Positions 10,666 to 25,016 are shown, numbered from the stretch's first letter. The stretch is DNA of 64,000 bases from Paulownia fortunei (GCA_019321725.1 CM033110.1:23863210-23927209), one strand, 5' to 3'. Made by a program: numbers and translations. Notes: generated by a model from the letters alone, not told the origin.

Positions 10666-12837
10666 TTTTATTTACCTCTAATTTCAATCAATTTTGATAT
10701 TATAGTTCAACTCAAAATTTTTATTTGGAGATTTTTTATAATTTTAAATAATATTTAAAAATAGCATACACACATTGCGATGCACGAGAATCATATTAAT
10801 TGATTTTTTAGCACTAATCTTTATTAATTAGTGTGTATTTATTGGTGGGGTGGGTGGGGGTACAACCCTTTTGTCAGTGTCTCCCATTCAATTCTAATTG
10901 ACCACCATAATGCTTGAAGGCTATAAAAAAAGCCGCCTTTCAGAAAAAAATCTAAAAAGTTGGGCAAATTGAATTAATATCCTAGCAATGTGAAAATTCA
11001 TTTAAAAGCTTGCACTTTTTCGGCGTAATCAAATATACAGAATTTAAGAGCAGCGTTGTTTTCTTGAACATGGAAAATTTGTACACTTTCTAGAAGGGTA
11101 ATCACTAAATCAAATACATAGAAGAATAACAACAGCAACATGACGTTAATGGCGTCTACAGCTTTCTTGAGAAGCAATTCATTTCTAGAACTTCTAGTCC
11201 TGCTTCCATAAAGTATAATTTAATTGGTAAGGTTTAAGATTAAGACTCCAACACTATATAATTATGAGTTTTTTAATTTAAGTCCCACTACAAGTGGAAG
11301 ACTATTGAAGAATTAGTCTTCTCGGATGACTTTATAAATTTCTTAATATATTTTATAAGATGCTTGAGAATTTATAAAATATTCTTATATATTTAGTAAA
11401 AAATTAAGAGATAAGTTTATAAACTCATAAAATAAGATGTTATGATTTAATAAGTATTTTTAGAAAAAGTAAGAAGTTCATAAACTTATTTTACAATTTA
11501 ACAAACTCAATTTTTTTTATCATATTTATTATAAAATTATTATTATTAATATTTTATAAGTTTTATAATCTTATTTTATCTAAATACTTCAAAAATTAAT
11601 TTTTAAAATATTTTCTTTGTTAGATTTAAAAGCTCACAAAATCCATTAAATAAACTTAGCGGAATCTTAATTTATTTTTAATTTATAAATGAGAATCTTC
11701 CTTTCTCCAAGACCTACCAAAAAATAAATAATTACTGGTCGTGTCCGATTATCTCCTTTTTAAATTTGAGTATTATAAAAAGAAAATAGAAATAATTTAA
11801 ATACTACATCAGGAAAAAGAATAGGGGTGTCAACATCTGGCAAACCAAATGCCTAGGCTTGGGGGACAAGAACCATACTTAGGTATATGTATAATTCATA
11901 ACTTGTTTGACATGCAATCAAATAAACCAAGGCATTTATTTATATGTAGTTCTTTTTTTAAATAGAGAAAAGGAGGATACAATTTCGGAACTTAAAGGCC
12001 GGCAAATAAAATACTGAAAAATAATCTTTCTTTCTTTCTTTCTTTTTTTTGGTAAAACAACAAAAGATATAACATATTTACGATTGTTTGATACGTGGCT
12101 CCAATTCTTGGACACCAACCCACTTACTGGAAAGATTAGGGTAAGGCTATAATAGTAAAACCTCACTCATCTAGAAATTTAAACTAAAGGGTAAAATAGT
12201 AAAATCTCACTCAACTGAAATTTAACTTGAGTTACATGTAGGTTTTAACCCATGATATTTTAATGTACTTAATTATCGATTGATTGATGTAATTATAATT
12301 TAAATAATTAACTCGAAAAACTTACATTTTTCAATTAGTACAAAAAAGTTTCAAATCAAACTATATTCTTACTAGACAATAATGCTCCATGTTATCAACA
12401 GATGCATTGCACCATTTTGGTTATTCATTTGGTGTATGAGCACTTAAAATAAGAATATACTAGCAAAGTCAACACTTCCTTTTTTTTTTTTTTTAATCTC
12501 TTAACCTAATGATTATACAGAGAACAACTGGTTTCTTGATAATAAATAGAATATAATAGACTATTAGATATTCAGATGATCTGATCGAAGCAAGATCTTG
12601 TATCAAAGGTACTAGTAATTTATAAGGTGGCTGACAGTCTATTGCAGCAGGAAAATCATAAAAAATGGACCTCATGATTTCTGTTCTGCAATAATATACA
12701 TGTTAAAATCTTGAAGAGGAGACTACCTTCTATACAACAAATGTTTCTTATTATCAGCTGTAACTGTGCATGGGTTTCACCACTTTGAATTCCCACCAAA
12801 TTTCTCAAAAGTCAACACACACAAAGATTATACTTTA
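10666..12837. other. AT-rich intergenic spacer
   Basis: No gene supported. A G-rich run, GGTGGGGTGGGTGGGGG, lies at 10844-10860. A short TTTC tetranucleotide repeat lies near 12025-12045 and a poly-T run near 12480-12494. The right end is the probable 3' untranslated region of the ALA8-like gene. Confidence 0.5.
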
Positions 12838-15800
12838 CTATTTACTTAGTAATGAATCTTCCTCTCTCAATTTACCTATTTTGTCCGACAAGTCAGTAGA
12901 AGTTTCCACTTCCGAGCTTTCCAATCGTCGTCTTTGAATAATGTCATGGATCATAGGATTGAACTCAGTCTGGAAGGCCCTGTACAAGAAGTATGGTAAC
13001 AGAGTGGAAACGACGACAAGAAGCGTCCCCAGCCAATAGAAAGGACTCGGGGCACAGGCGTCGACGAGAACCTGGTATGCCGTCGTGGATATTATAGGCG
13101 ACACAGCACCATACATCACTAAAAATGCATACCAGAATGCAATACTGCCCCAGATGAAGAAGTGTTGGATCCAAGTAAAGTAGTTAATGGATACTGCCAT
13201 TTGGCAGTTGACTGTCCATACCACACAAGTATACATCATAACCCCGAGTACTTCAAAGTCGACCACACGACCATCTCCACGGAAGGCTTGATGTAGGACG
13301 GAGTTGGTTGTGAAGAAGAAAATGATCATGGAACTAATAATGCCATTTAACATCCAACCAAGAATGCGTGGCCAACTGAAGAGAATGTCATGCACGCCCT
13401 CTTGATATAACGTGGGATACTGTAAAGTGTACAAAAGGGAATCATTTCCTTCTTATTTTGACATGAAGCGGGACGTAAAAGATATATCGTATTAAATGGT
13501 TAAATAAAGGGTTTACCTTCATACAAAGTCGTGCAGAAACGTCCTGATCAAAAACACCCAGAGCAATTACAGGAAGTGAAGTAAAGAATACATTGTAGAA
13601 TGACATATACCAATCGTTATAAGCAGGTTGGCCAGAGAAGGAAGCATGAGCCTCAAACCAGAACAGAGTGAACCCAAATGCAATATTCTTGTAAAAGAAA
13701 TAACATATCTGCATTCATAGCAAGAGGACAGAAGAAACACCAAAACCATCAGATTATATAAATTGATTATGCGCTAGTCTTATTTCATCGCACTAGATAT
13801 TGACACACTTGAATCAAAAGACAAGTTTTTCATCAAAATAAAGCAGCAATTACATACCATCATAGATATTCGTCTGTAGCACCAGTGGCCATGAACCAAC
13901 AAAAGGCGTTCCAGAAACCGGAACTGCGCTATTGCAAAGTCACTTGACATTGCAGCCTAAATAATAAACAGTCAAAACCTCCCACATTAAAACATGTCAT
14001 GGAAATACATTATTAAAACAGGATATTACATCCCAAACTAGCATCTAAGTAGTCTTATAGAAGAATGGGGGAGATAAAAGAATCCATACAAAAGTAGAGG
14101 GAAAAATAACAGGAAAACCAGAACAGATCAGGAGACAGGAAAAAATAAAAATAAGAAAGATGGGGTTTATCCTACTGAAGAGAAGATATGCAACATGCAC
14201 AAGATACATGGACAGAGATATAACATAAATTTGTCCATCACAAGTTGATATTCGAATTTAGTGTATATGTTTCTTAAGCTTGACAAACAAATTTAAAAAT
14301 TTCTCAATCTTTTCAACATGATAAATTTTATATATCCAAATGTTTGCCGCTTAATAATTTGCCTTTAGTTTTCCCTCTTCCCTTTATTCCTGTTTTCTTG
14401 TGCAACTCAAGGAACAAAACTGTTCTATTTCTGACAGCAAATTGACCAATCTAGTTCATGCAGAAAACTGAGCATACAAAGTCATATTACATCAGTATTC
14501 CCAACTAAAAACATGAGCTAGGTCTAAACTAGAAAGACAGAGATGGGTGAAAGTTAATGACCAGACACCAGCACCTTATCTGAAGGGGAAGAGAGAGACA
14601 TTAAAATATAACATGTATAGCATTGTTAATTCTCAACCAGTCCAACCTTCATACACAGATAAATGTAGGAAGCAACTGGTTGATATAAAAAGATCTCTCA
14701 CCATATGGTCTTAAGTCAAGTATAGTAATAACATGAATTTTTTACTTTCATATGTAGATTGCCCATTTCCCCTAATAGAAACTGGAATTCAAATTCTGCT
14801 AAATCCTAAATAAGCCTATGAGAACAACATTGACATAAACAGAAGCTGAGATTACCTGCATGCCTTCGACACCGTTGATGCCAACCCCAATATCAGCTTC
14901 TTGAAGCATGCCTACATCATTTGCCCCATCACCAATTGCTAGTGTTGTCCTGCCCGTACCCTTTTTAACCAATCTTGTAACCTGAATATCTTGAACAGTT
15001 CCATTGCATTACTTTGCTTCCAATAATTCTAAAATTTCACAAGACTAGAGGAAAATCAAATCTATAATATATATAAGAAGCATAATGATAACACGTACGA
15101 GAGCTTTCTGTTTAGGTGTGGACCGGCAGCATATAACAGATGCACAATTAATTGCAAGATCCAAAAATGAATCCTCCAGATTCTTGCTCAGAGCGAAAGA
15201 CAATGACTTGCCATCAATTATCAAACCAAAGGAAATAGAGCTTCCTTCAGATGAGCTCAGTTGCAATTTTCCTTCTCTGATTTGATTTGTAATGCTTGCA
15301 CTTGAAGCCTAACAAGGTCAGACTCATTAAAAGGTGTAATTTTAAAATCGACAGTCGTGGAGATATAGGACCAGTACCTTTGCAACAGCCTCCTTGTCTC
15401 CTTGTTTTTCTAGTTCACTAATTTCTGGAGAGTCTAAAGTAATCACAATTTGCTTCATGTCCTCTCTCAGTAAGCTACAAGCATACCTACATAAAATATA
15501 GTACTATTATGATCGCAAGATGGTTTATTATTATTGCTGCAGCAATGAAGAATTGCAGCCATGAAAAAAGAAGCAGCAAATGTTAAAAGTAACCAAGTCG
15601 GAAACTCTTACCCAATATTTATTGCTGTCTCCATCTTATCACCTGTTATAACCCAAAATTTAATTCCGGCATTTTCAAGCTTGTCAATGCATTCAGGAAC
15701 CTGCAGAGAACATACAAGAAAAGATCAAGAACAGATACAATCTACAAGAGGAGCATTCACTTCATTCTAAATGAGATGCAAAGACCACACAAAAGAACAA

Positions 15801-18800
15801 GCAATATAAAACGCAAGTTTGAGATTGACCCCTTTTTGCAGTTTGTCCTCGACTGCTGTAGCACCAAGGAGAATTAAATCTCTTTCAATCTTATCAGCAG
15901 CCGCCTCCACCAATGCATCTCTATCAGCACTTAAGGATGTCTGGGCCTTCAGAAACTCCTCTTCCCATGACCTAAACTCTTCTTCACTAAGCTCACGGTA
16001 TGCAACTACTAAAGTTCGTAAACCTGCTTCAGCATATCTTTTGATATGATCCATTGTTACAGCTACAAAATCTTGCACATCCTTTGAAAGCCTTTCAAAC
16101 ATTACACTGCACGAAAATAGGTAATATACAACCAAAGAAAGGAAGTAAAGACTCATATCATGCAACAATCATAAACAAGACATTTCTACCAGATCAGTGT
16201 CCTTAGAGAGAGAAACCTGTCCGCGCCCTTGCACAGGAGAAGCAACTGGTTTTCAACATTCTTTACAATCACGGACATTCTTTTCCGAGCACTACTGAAC
16301 TCCAAGACATGAAGAAGTGTATATGATCTGGAGAAAGTAACATCATATACAGTTAAGGCAATAAAAATATCTGCCTCACTTTTTACAATTTATAGGTCAC
16401 TTGTGCTAGAATGGAGGCACATGCAAATGCAACAACAAACAAACCTCATTCTGAGGAGAAATAGGATATAATCTCCAGGAATAAAACATGTATTGAATAT
16501 GGTTTGAATTCTTAGGCTCAAGGCCACAAGCATGGGCCATGTTCTGTTGAACATAGTCAATTTGAATCTGCCCATTAACCAGGACCAGAAATTTTCCTTT
16601 ACTATTATATATATCAGAAATCAAACAATCCAATTTAGCTTGAGCATCTAAGGCATTGAGGCATGGGATTTCAGAGATTTGTCTCCACTCTCAATAACAA
16701 AATTCATTATTTTTCTATCCATTTTCTTTATAGTGGAATGTTTTGCTCCTATCGCCCGGACATTGGCTTATCAAGCAAACCATGTCCTTGGATCATATCT
16801 TGTAGTCTCCTGCTTTTTAACATACTCCAATTTGTACGAGTTTGTATGTCGGAAATTGTTCTATTTAATCTGGGGAATGGTTTAGAAGTTTAGAAAGAAT
16901 GCTCTTGCTCTTGATATGAACTGCTCTAGCTCTTAAAGAAGTTTAGAAGTTTATGATTAGGTTCAAATTTGCATATGAAATGCCAGTTAAGAGTACCGAT
17001 TGGTCAGCTACTATTAAAGGTTAATCACCAGCACAACTTCAGGATAAAGTAGCATAATCCAAGTAAAATTCCTCAGCAATATAAAGTATCAACTATAAAG
17101 TGCATCTCTAAGTTGCATAGGTCCTTCAATGGAGAAGTTGTATTTAATATTATAGAAATCCTGTTATAGACAACAGCATTTTTTTACTAATGCAGTCGAA
17201 CCACATTCTCTCGATGCTATACTTTCCTCGTCTGAAAGGCTAGTTTCTCGCATCATTCAACAAATAAAACCCAACAAGAATTTTTAAAAATTTTAGCAAG
17301 GCCCTCTGCATTTATGCTCCACTTGTGAACACCAGTCTCCAGGTCAGTAGGAGGATATAGCTTGGAGTCATTAATTTAAGCAAAATTGCCAGCAGGCCAC
17401 TGCCCAATTCATCTTTTTTGCTTATGTTGTGCAGAGCATGTGTGCTATGCAGAAGATTGGATCCAAATTTGTGTTGATGGACAGAATGCAGCACTAAATG
17501 ATCGGGAAATCCAGTGGGAATTTAATGGTTTTTGACATCCCCATGTCCCAGAAGCCTCAAAAATATTTTGAATAGTTAGTCTAAACTTGTGCCTGAAGCA
17601 TTCTGAGGTAGTTGTTTGGGGTTACTTTATTGATTGGTTTAGTTTTTTTCAGCCTGGGCCTTGAGACCTCTCCCTTTTTCCAAAGAAGTCAAGAAAAAAA
17701 TTCTCAGATCTGCTAATCATAACTCCAAGTTTAGGAAAGCATGAAAGGAATACATGAAAAGTCAAAGAGATTGCACCTGTCAATTTTTCTGCCACTCCTA
17801 TGATCTAATTCATGCAAAAAGATGCTAGTTTGTGTTCTTTCAAAGAATTCGAAGCCAAGCTCCCTTGCAGCAATGACAAAGGCAGCTTCGTCTGGTGACT
17901 CAGCTTCATAGGCAATTTCACCTGTTTCTTGATTGACCTCAGGAATGGCTGTATGGCAGAGTGCTAACACTCTAAAGAACTTCTGAATCATATCTGCATG
18001 AGGTTCATTTACCCATTGACCATTCATAATGCGATCATCGTTGAAGTTGAAACCTTTAATTGATTTTCCCGAGGCCATGCAGTCATCACTGGACCTTTGT
18101 ATATTGGACAAAGTAATTCCAGAGTCATGGTGTGCATCCCCTTTTCTCTTTGCAAGTGCTCTCTCTACTTCTGTCATACCACGACCATAAGCACTCCAGC
18201 TATTGAGCATTTGACAAAATCCATGGAGTTGCATGTCAGGGTACCAGTTTTATCTGAAAGAATAGTATCTACCTGACCAAGTTCCTCATTCAAATTTGAA
18301 GTCCTTGCACGTGCTGGCTTGTCTGTTTCCTCATAATACATATCCTGATCATGATTAATGAATATACTTTGTAAAACTTTCACTATCTCAATGGATACAT
18401 ACAGGGATATGGGTATCAGATATCCGTACAGCATAAGCCCAGTCAAGAAATGAAAAAATGCAGCCAGTGCTGATCTTTTCGGGTCATAAAACACAGTTGC
18501 ACGGTCTGGTCGAAGATACCACCTCTTTAACTTTCCATCATCTATATCTTTCTTAGTATTGATTCCAAAAAAGAAAGACCCAATAAAAGATACCAAGATT
18601 AACATACTAAAAAGAACATATATTATTTTATCCATCTTTCTCTCAATCTTACTCCTCTTTGAAGGAGGATCTGTAGCATTCTGCATAACTTTAGTGTCAT
18701 GACCAGTAAAAACGACCACGCCATACACGTACTCAGTATTTCGTAATTTAGAATCTCTTAAGAGAAGCTGTTGCAGAGAAAGGGGATACTGCTGACCATC

Positions 18801-20610
18801 ATAGTACAGAGTTCCGACGAAAGCATAAAGGTCATCATTTGGATCCTCACACTTGATAACTGCATTAAATTGCTGAAAGGAATTATCCTCATGCAGGGAG
18901 GATGTAACATCTAAAGCATGCTTCACCTTTAGATTAGTCTCTCCATCTAGATTTATAGTTTCAACATAACAAATTCCATCCTCGTAGCTCGACGAAAGAA
19001 GCACCAGATCTGCAGGAAAATATTCATCCTTGTAAACTTTTACAAGATCGCCAACCCTTAATTTCTTCCATCTCGTATGTTGAAAATTATGATTTCTATC
19101 ACAAACTTTAACCTTCCGATTATTGGCCTCTATATCCTGAAAAGAATTTATTATATCAGAATTCATTACTTGGATTAAGTTAAACCTATAAAATGGAGAG
19201 AAGAAGCAAAAGCAAATATGATCACTAAAGAAACAAAACCACATAACAACCACTGCCGTGGCAATTTTTATCGGAAAACAGGAATCACAAGTAGAAAGCT
19301 CCAATGGCCTCTGTTTCTAAAACAATCACCAATAACATCAGTTCTTTATGTGTGCTAAAGAATTAAGAACTTGGCTAAGTGCAAAAGCCTAATAAAAAAG
19401 TTTCAAGCACACAAATAGACTCACTCAATAATAGGTATTTCTACCAAAGTTACACGTTAATCACCTATTTGAATTTTGTCTTGTTAGGGGTATTTTGGAA
19501 GGAGGTAAGATCACTTTAAAGTAAATGTTAATCTCAACAGGTAGGGATCTTCAGTTTTTTTAAGTTTGGCAGCTGTTTGATACAAGTTGCTTTCAAAACA
19601 AATAAACCATATAGAAGAAAACAACTATGAGAATTGAAAAGAACAAAAAAAGAGGTGCATTAACATGGCTAAAGGAGATATCAAAACGAGGCACATTATG
19701 CAAAGTGAAGATAAAATCACAATAATCCCTGCTTGTAAATGTTCAGGAAAGGTTGAGTGAACAACCTTGGCCACCCCAAAAAATTTTGAATTACACAATG
19801 CAGGCTCAGTACTGAAAGAGTTTCTAGGAACCATTAGGCTCTTCACCCTCCATATGGTCCCCAAATTATATACTAATTCTCCCAAGTTGCTAAAGGTATC
19901 ACCCCTCCTAAGCATCATCTAATTCCAATGCCTCTTCATTGAACACCAAATGTTAAACAAGGAAAACATAAGAGGGTCCAATTTCACCAGTTGTGTCTCT
20001 TGATTTCAGGCTAGACTTCAGAATCTGAAATTCTTTTTTCTGGTACACAACTCATGCATTCTCAACAAAACAAAAATAATTACTCAAGACTAGGAAACAT
20101 TCTCATCCAAAATGAGTAAAGGATAATCAAAAAACAGAAAGAAAGCCCAAGAAAAGAACAAAACCAAAAGCAAAATGTGCTCAGAGAACTCAAAAAACCA
20201 ATTAAAATATAAACCTGCTTCATACGCCTCCAATCTTCGACCGCTTCCTTAGCCATTGTCGCTCCAATAACCACGAGCAAAGGTGCAAGAATACTAGACG
20301 CAGTGTACGGTGCCAGAGGACTAAAGGATACACAAGCTACCACAAGAAAATATATATTTGCAACCCTCCTAAACTGCTCGAACAACGATTTTGGAATAAA
20401 GTTAATCGCAGTGTACTTGGTAGTCGAAACATAATTACTCCGATACCGAAGCGCAAGCTGCTCCGGATTATCAGGGTCATTACTACAATATACAACCCTT
20501 GAATAACCCTTCTGCCCAATTTGACTATGTTCATCTCTAAAAGAAGACCTAAAACAAGAAAATGAATATAGCCTACTAAAATGAATCCCTTTTCTCCTAC
20601 GACCAGTCAT
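12838..20610 (-). CDS. ALA8: ALA8-like P4-type ATPase (phospholipid flippase), with one apparent frameshift
   Basis: P4-ATPases move phospholipids from the outer to the cytosolic membrane leaflet, normally with an ALIS/CDC50 partner. Coding exons: 20215-20610, 17777-19136, 16217-16327, 15830-16106, 15612-15700, 15378-15486, 15099-15308, 14856-14981, 13858-13956, 13517-13708, 12838-13419; all introns read GT-AG. The N-terminus ([20 protein letters not shown]) and whole length fit plant ALA8 best. Visible motifs: [46 protein letters not shown], the phosphorylation site [13 protein letters not shown] (Asp427), [41 protein letters not shown], and C-terminal membrane segments. The exons sum to 3,551 bases, one short of a whole frame. 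The loss is just after CSIAG: GGA is followed by GT GCT TAT where a third base is expected (18194/18195). As written the protein stops after 452 residues; adding one base would give 1,183 aa, close to the family length. It is either a sequencing or assembly error or a recent null allele. Confidence 0.88.
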
Positions 20611-21130
20611 TTTCCATATATCAGACCTATTCCAATTTCACCCCTTTTTCTTCCCCCAACAAATGCTTGAATAAACTAAAAATTCACCATTCCAACCAAT
20701 CAAAGCAACAAAAACACTGATGGTACAACACAGATCAATTAATCTACAGTAACTACAATGTTTAAAAAAAGATAACTGGTCCACTAATGATCTCTAACAA
20801 ATATTTGCAGAATGCAGTAAAGCAAAGTGTCACAAGAAGAAAAAAGCTTTCATTCTTGATCCAAAGGGGAAAACAATTAAACAAACATACAACTAAACTG
20901 AGCTGTGAAGAAAACCTCACAGAACCCTAAGAACTCAAGTTTCTCCCCGAAAATTCTTTACTTTGATAGCAAGTTCCAGAGATTTCTTCCTTCAGCCATT
21001 GGCGTACACACACGAGTATACACCTACAACTGTGTACGTATATACGTTTCTGTGGGTGAGAGAGATATAAAAGTTTGTGTTTTTATTTTGCGTCTGTGTG
21101 CGCAATAGAGAGAGAAAAGGTGGGAGTTTT
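20611..21130 (-). promoter_or_regulatory. 5' leader and proximal promoter of the ALA8-like gene
   Basis: The 500 bp before the ATG are AT-rich with CT-rich stretches on the coding strand (CTCTCTCTAT near 21105-21115, TATATCTCTCTCACC near 21055-21070). These resemble pyrimidine-patch plant core promoters more than a clear TATA promoter. The exact transcription start cannot be fixed from sequence. Confidence 0.35.
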
Positions 21131-24100
21131 GGAGTGGTTAGTTTAGCTACTTTGGGAATGCTTATGACTTATCTTTGCCGTTTCGACAAGCAGAAAGCGA
21201 AAAACGGAGAGGGGACAGTGTTAATTTGTTCGGTTCAATTAATGCTATCAGCTGCCATGCGGAGGACATTGCCGATCCAGTAAAGACTCAGGTCTAATGT
21301 TGGATTTGGCTCCTACCTCGTATTTATCTATAATTTATGTTAATGTTTTGACTGAGGAGTTTCTTCGGAACATTGTAGATTATTATTCATTATATATATT
21401 CAGCTAAATATTAAAATAATATTTTGAATGTATTGACGTTATATATTGTCTTAATTAAATAATAAATACTATTATGAAATTAGAAAAACAAGCGATGCTT
21501 TCGACATTTTAAGTTCAAATTTAAATCTAGAGATATAGGAATTGTAAATTTATTTTTTATGTATTAGAATAGTAATTTGTGCAAATTTTATGTTTAAAAT
21601 CATAATTTTCTTTTCAAAATAACTTTTTTACTTTATAATAATAACATGATATTACTGATAGTGCCGAAATAAAATTTTAATTCTTAAAATTTCACTTGGA
21701 ATTTCATAACTATTTAAATTGAGACGTTCATATAATATAAAATAGAAGAAGTATGTACTGATCATAATACAAAATGAGGGGAAGAAGCATACAAATTTTA
21801 AGATTAATTTTGATTTGTTTTAGAAAAGTTAAATACTCTTATTATTCGTATGCTATTATTATGTAACTGCTATATATATAGTACAAAAGGAGGGGGCAGA
21901 CATTTGTTAGTAGTTTGTATCCCCATAAAAAAGACATTTGTTAGTAGGTCTACTCTGTGTCATCAAAGTCGTAATCGGTCACAACTACCACGTGATTGCG
22001 TGGCGCAATCTGGACCGTGTAAACGTGACAGATGAAGTTCGGACAAGGAAAGGAAAATGAAGTTGAATGATGGAGTGCGGTGATGGTACAGTCGTACGTT
22101 GACTGATCTTCTCTATGTGGGGTACGGCGGTCGCCTGCCCCCAGGTTGCTGTAGAAACTAGAAACCAAGTACGACACCGTGTCATTGGCAATGGGGCAAA
22201 TGGCGCTGCTAGTACATTAGATTTATATTCTTTTTCTTTTTTGTTTTAAGTTTGGTAAAAGATGAGCTGTCATAAAACAAAATTAAAATAAAAAAAATCA
22301 CAATGGACATTCAAGATACAAATGAAAAATTTGCTAATTTATTACATCCATCATTTTGACTGATAGCAAAGCACAAAATACTTAGGCTACTTGAAATTGC
22401 TAATAAATAACACATCCCAGATACAAATGAAAAAAATTGCTTATTTATTGTGATAAACGTTTCCAAACGATCTCAATTTATATTGAATATCTATTATTCT
22501 TAGTAATTTCCATTTGAGAATCATATATAAGATATATATTTTGTTTAAGAAGTTAAATTAATGTAGACTCCAACCTCTATGGACATTTAAGAAAAACCAT
22601 TTGTAAAATAATTTAAGTTCGAAGATGAATCTAGTGATATAGTAAAATAATTTCACTGTCAGAAAAAATAAATAAATAAATAATTAAATAAGAGTTAAAT
22701 ATACACTCGATGTGTAGCATATAATTTTGAGATGGTGGAGAGGTACAAGTGACAAATGTTAACCTCTTATAACATCGGATAGTTTGGCATGATAATTTTG
22801 TTGCGAGATGGACTATAGGTGTCAGCATGGTGCTACACAAATTTTGATTAAGTGTTGTTTTTTATAACATGAGTTGTTTTGCAGCACCTAACACATTAAA
22901 ATTGACATGTTTAGATGACATGTTCCACACATGTGCATGGGCATCAGTTTAATGGTAGTTTGTGGAAGATGACAAATTGGGCAAAGACAACATAGTAGGG
23001 TGCTAATTTGCCCAACACAATGGGGTGCTAATGCCATGTGCTCAATGATAGTCCAAAATATATTGAGTTTGGACTTAGTAAAAAAACTAAACATCACAAA
23101 AGATCACGTACAAATAAAATACAACCTAATCTGACACGTTTCCATCGGCTAATAGTGTTGAGTTGGGTGTGTTTTGGCCATGCATGTGGGAGTTGTGTGG
23201 GGATTGTATGATTATGTTGCTGTACATTAGCTAAGTTTGTGGGCATATATGGGCATGATGTTCGGCACTGTGTGGATGATTGATTATGTTGGTGAGGGTA
23301 CTTGTAGACTGATGTGTACACTATCTGCATAATGTTATAAGGCACTTGAAGAGTGTCTTTAATATGGATAAAAACTTATCGATGATATGTATAAGAAATT
23401 GACCCATTGTGTGGATGAGTGCTACATTGTGTTAAGGCTACACGCAAGGCTACGAGTCGATGTGCACATGTGGGCGATAATTTATTGACATCGACTTGAC
23501 AATGTGTAACACTTATTAGTATTTATGACCCAATGCGGACTGATGGGTAGGCAAAGCTTGACTATTTGTGATGATTAAGAAAACTTGTGCAAGGCAGGTG
23601 AGAGCAGTTGTATCTGACTTATTCGAGAAAATCACCCGACACATGATAGATTATGTGGCATTAATGCTAGCAAAAAAATTAGAAATAATTCAAAAATTGC
23701 CATCAACTAAAGCTAATAGGTTATGATTGACTAGTTTTAAGTGGGAGATGTCTATAATATTATTTTATGTTTACTTTATATATATTGCCCTAACTTGCAC
23801 GTTTTTTGACAAATTGAGTGTATGCAAGCTTGACTCCTTATGTTAAAAATACAAGGTTTGGGTGTGTTGTCTGTAATTCTTATTTTTGCAATGTATGGGT
23901 GTGTAATAATTAAACACGAGTCTCTCGTGTGAGAGCGTGCGACGGCTCATTGATTTTGAGAAGAAGCCACGCCGCACAATGAATAAAAATTATAATAAAA
24001 CTTTTTGATTGAATTTCTACTCATGTGACAACAGCCGTGGCAGACAACAAGGGTCGGTGCTGTTGGGCCGTCAAATTGAAGTTTTGTTTACTTAATACGG

Positions 24101-25016
24101 AACTACCACGTGCTGAATGGGCCCAATCTGTTGTTGTCATTGGGCCCATTGAAGAAAAACCAATCACGGAAGAACTCTCTTCTTTCTTTTTATTACTTTC
24201 CTTTCCTCTTGTTTTTTGTGTGCGTCTGTGTGTGCGCGCGTGCGTGCAAATGTGTGTGTGTGAGTTGAAACTTGCACTTTGAAGTGACGGGAATGGGCCT
24301 CAACGTGTTTTAAACGGAGTGCATTGACATCATTAGTCATTAAGGAAAATAATGGAAACGAATATGAAATTAAATGATCCAACCCATTTAAATTCGAAAT
24401 CTGAAAATTTCTAATAGTGTATAGTTAAGATAATAAAAATATTTATTAGAAATAGTGTAATTTTTTCCACTTTGAAATTTATATTTTATTTGCTTGTTTC
24501 CATCTAATTGCCTTCCTATGCAATTTTTTTTATTTTTTTAATGTAGAATGTGAAATTGCTGTTTTAAGAGATGATTGATTCGATACCAATGCTTGGACAC
24601 TTATAAATAAATATATAAGAATTTATGATTTAAGTACCAATATTTATTAATTAATGTATTAGGCTATCACTCAAAAAATTATCAACTATTAATTTATATT
24701 AACAAAAATCAAAATTAAAATCTCTTTTTACTGTTCTATTGGAAACATATTCAAAATAACCATAATACCACCTTTATTTGGGCCATTGTTAAAGGATCTA
24801 AAATGAATATAAACCAAGCCAAGTACAGTGCAATTTATTTGACAAAACTAATAAGGCATAAATTTCCTGCTTAATTCTAGTGTGCTGGAAGTATTATCTA
24901 ATAAAGGCCCATATGTTAGGGACTTGGGCATAGTGCCCAAAGTCAGATCAAGTGTCTTTCAGACTCTTTTCAGCCCATTGAGATTACTGGGTTTGAGAAA
25001 ATGAAATTATTTTCAA
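21131..25016. other. Intergenic spacer with GC-richer islands
   Basis: No gene supported. Two GC-richer islands stand out. One (about 21960-22200) has CACGTG at about 21991. The other (about 24020-24260) has CACGTG near 24106 and two GGGCCCA palindromes. The stretch 22700-23800 is GT-rich, low in structure and possibly old transposon sequence, but I could not define its ends. Confidence 0.5.
24101..24265. promoter_or_regulatory. Promoter-like cluster without an assigned gene (G-box and two TGGGCCCA-type sites)
   Basis: A CACGTG core (near 24106) is followed by ATGGGCCCAAT (near 24117) and ATTGGGCCCATTG (near 24138). A CT-rich stretch and GT/GC dinucleotide repeats (24178-24260), which look like a leader, come next. 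TGGGCC (site II) elements are typical of plant housekeeping promoters. No convincing coding sequence follows on either strand. Confidence 0.35.

Noticed and set aside
19625..19918. Minus-strand open frame inside ALA8 intron 1
   Set aside because: It lies in an intron between exons that join in frame, and its sequence matches nothing I know.
22700..23800. GT-rich stretch with TTTTAAGTGGGAGATG near 23736, similar to the sequence before copia-type 3' LTRs
   Set aside because: I found no paired LTR, primer site or polyprotein frame, so an LTR element cannot be claimed.
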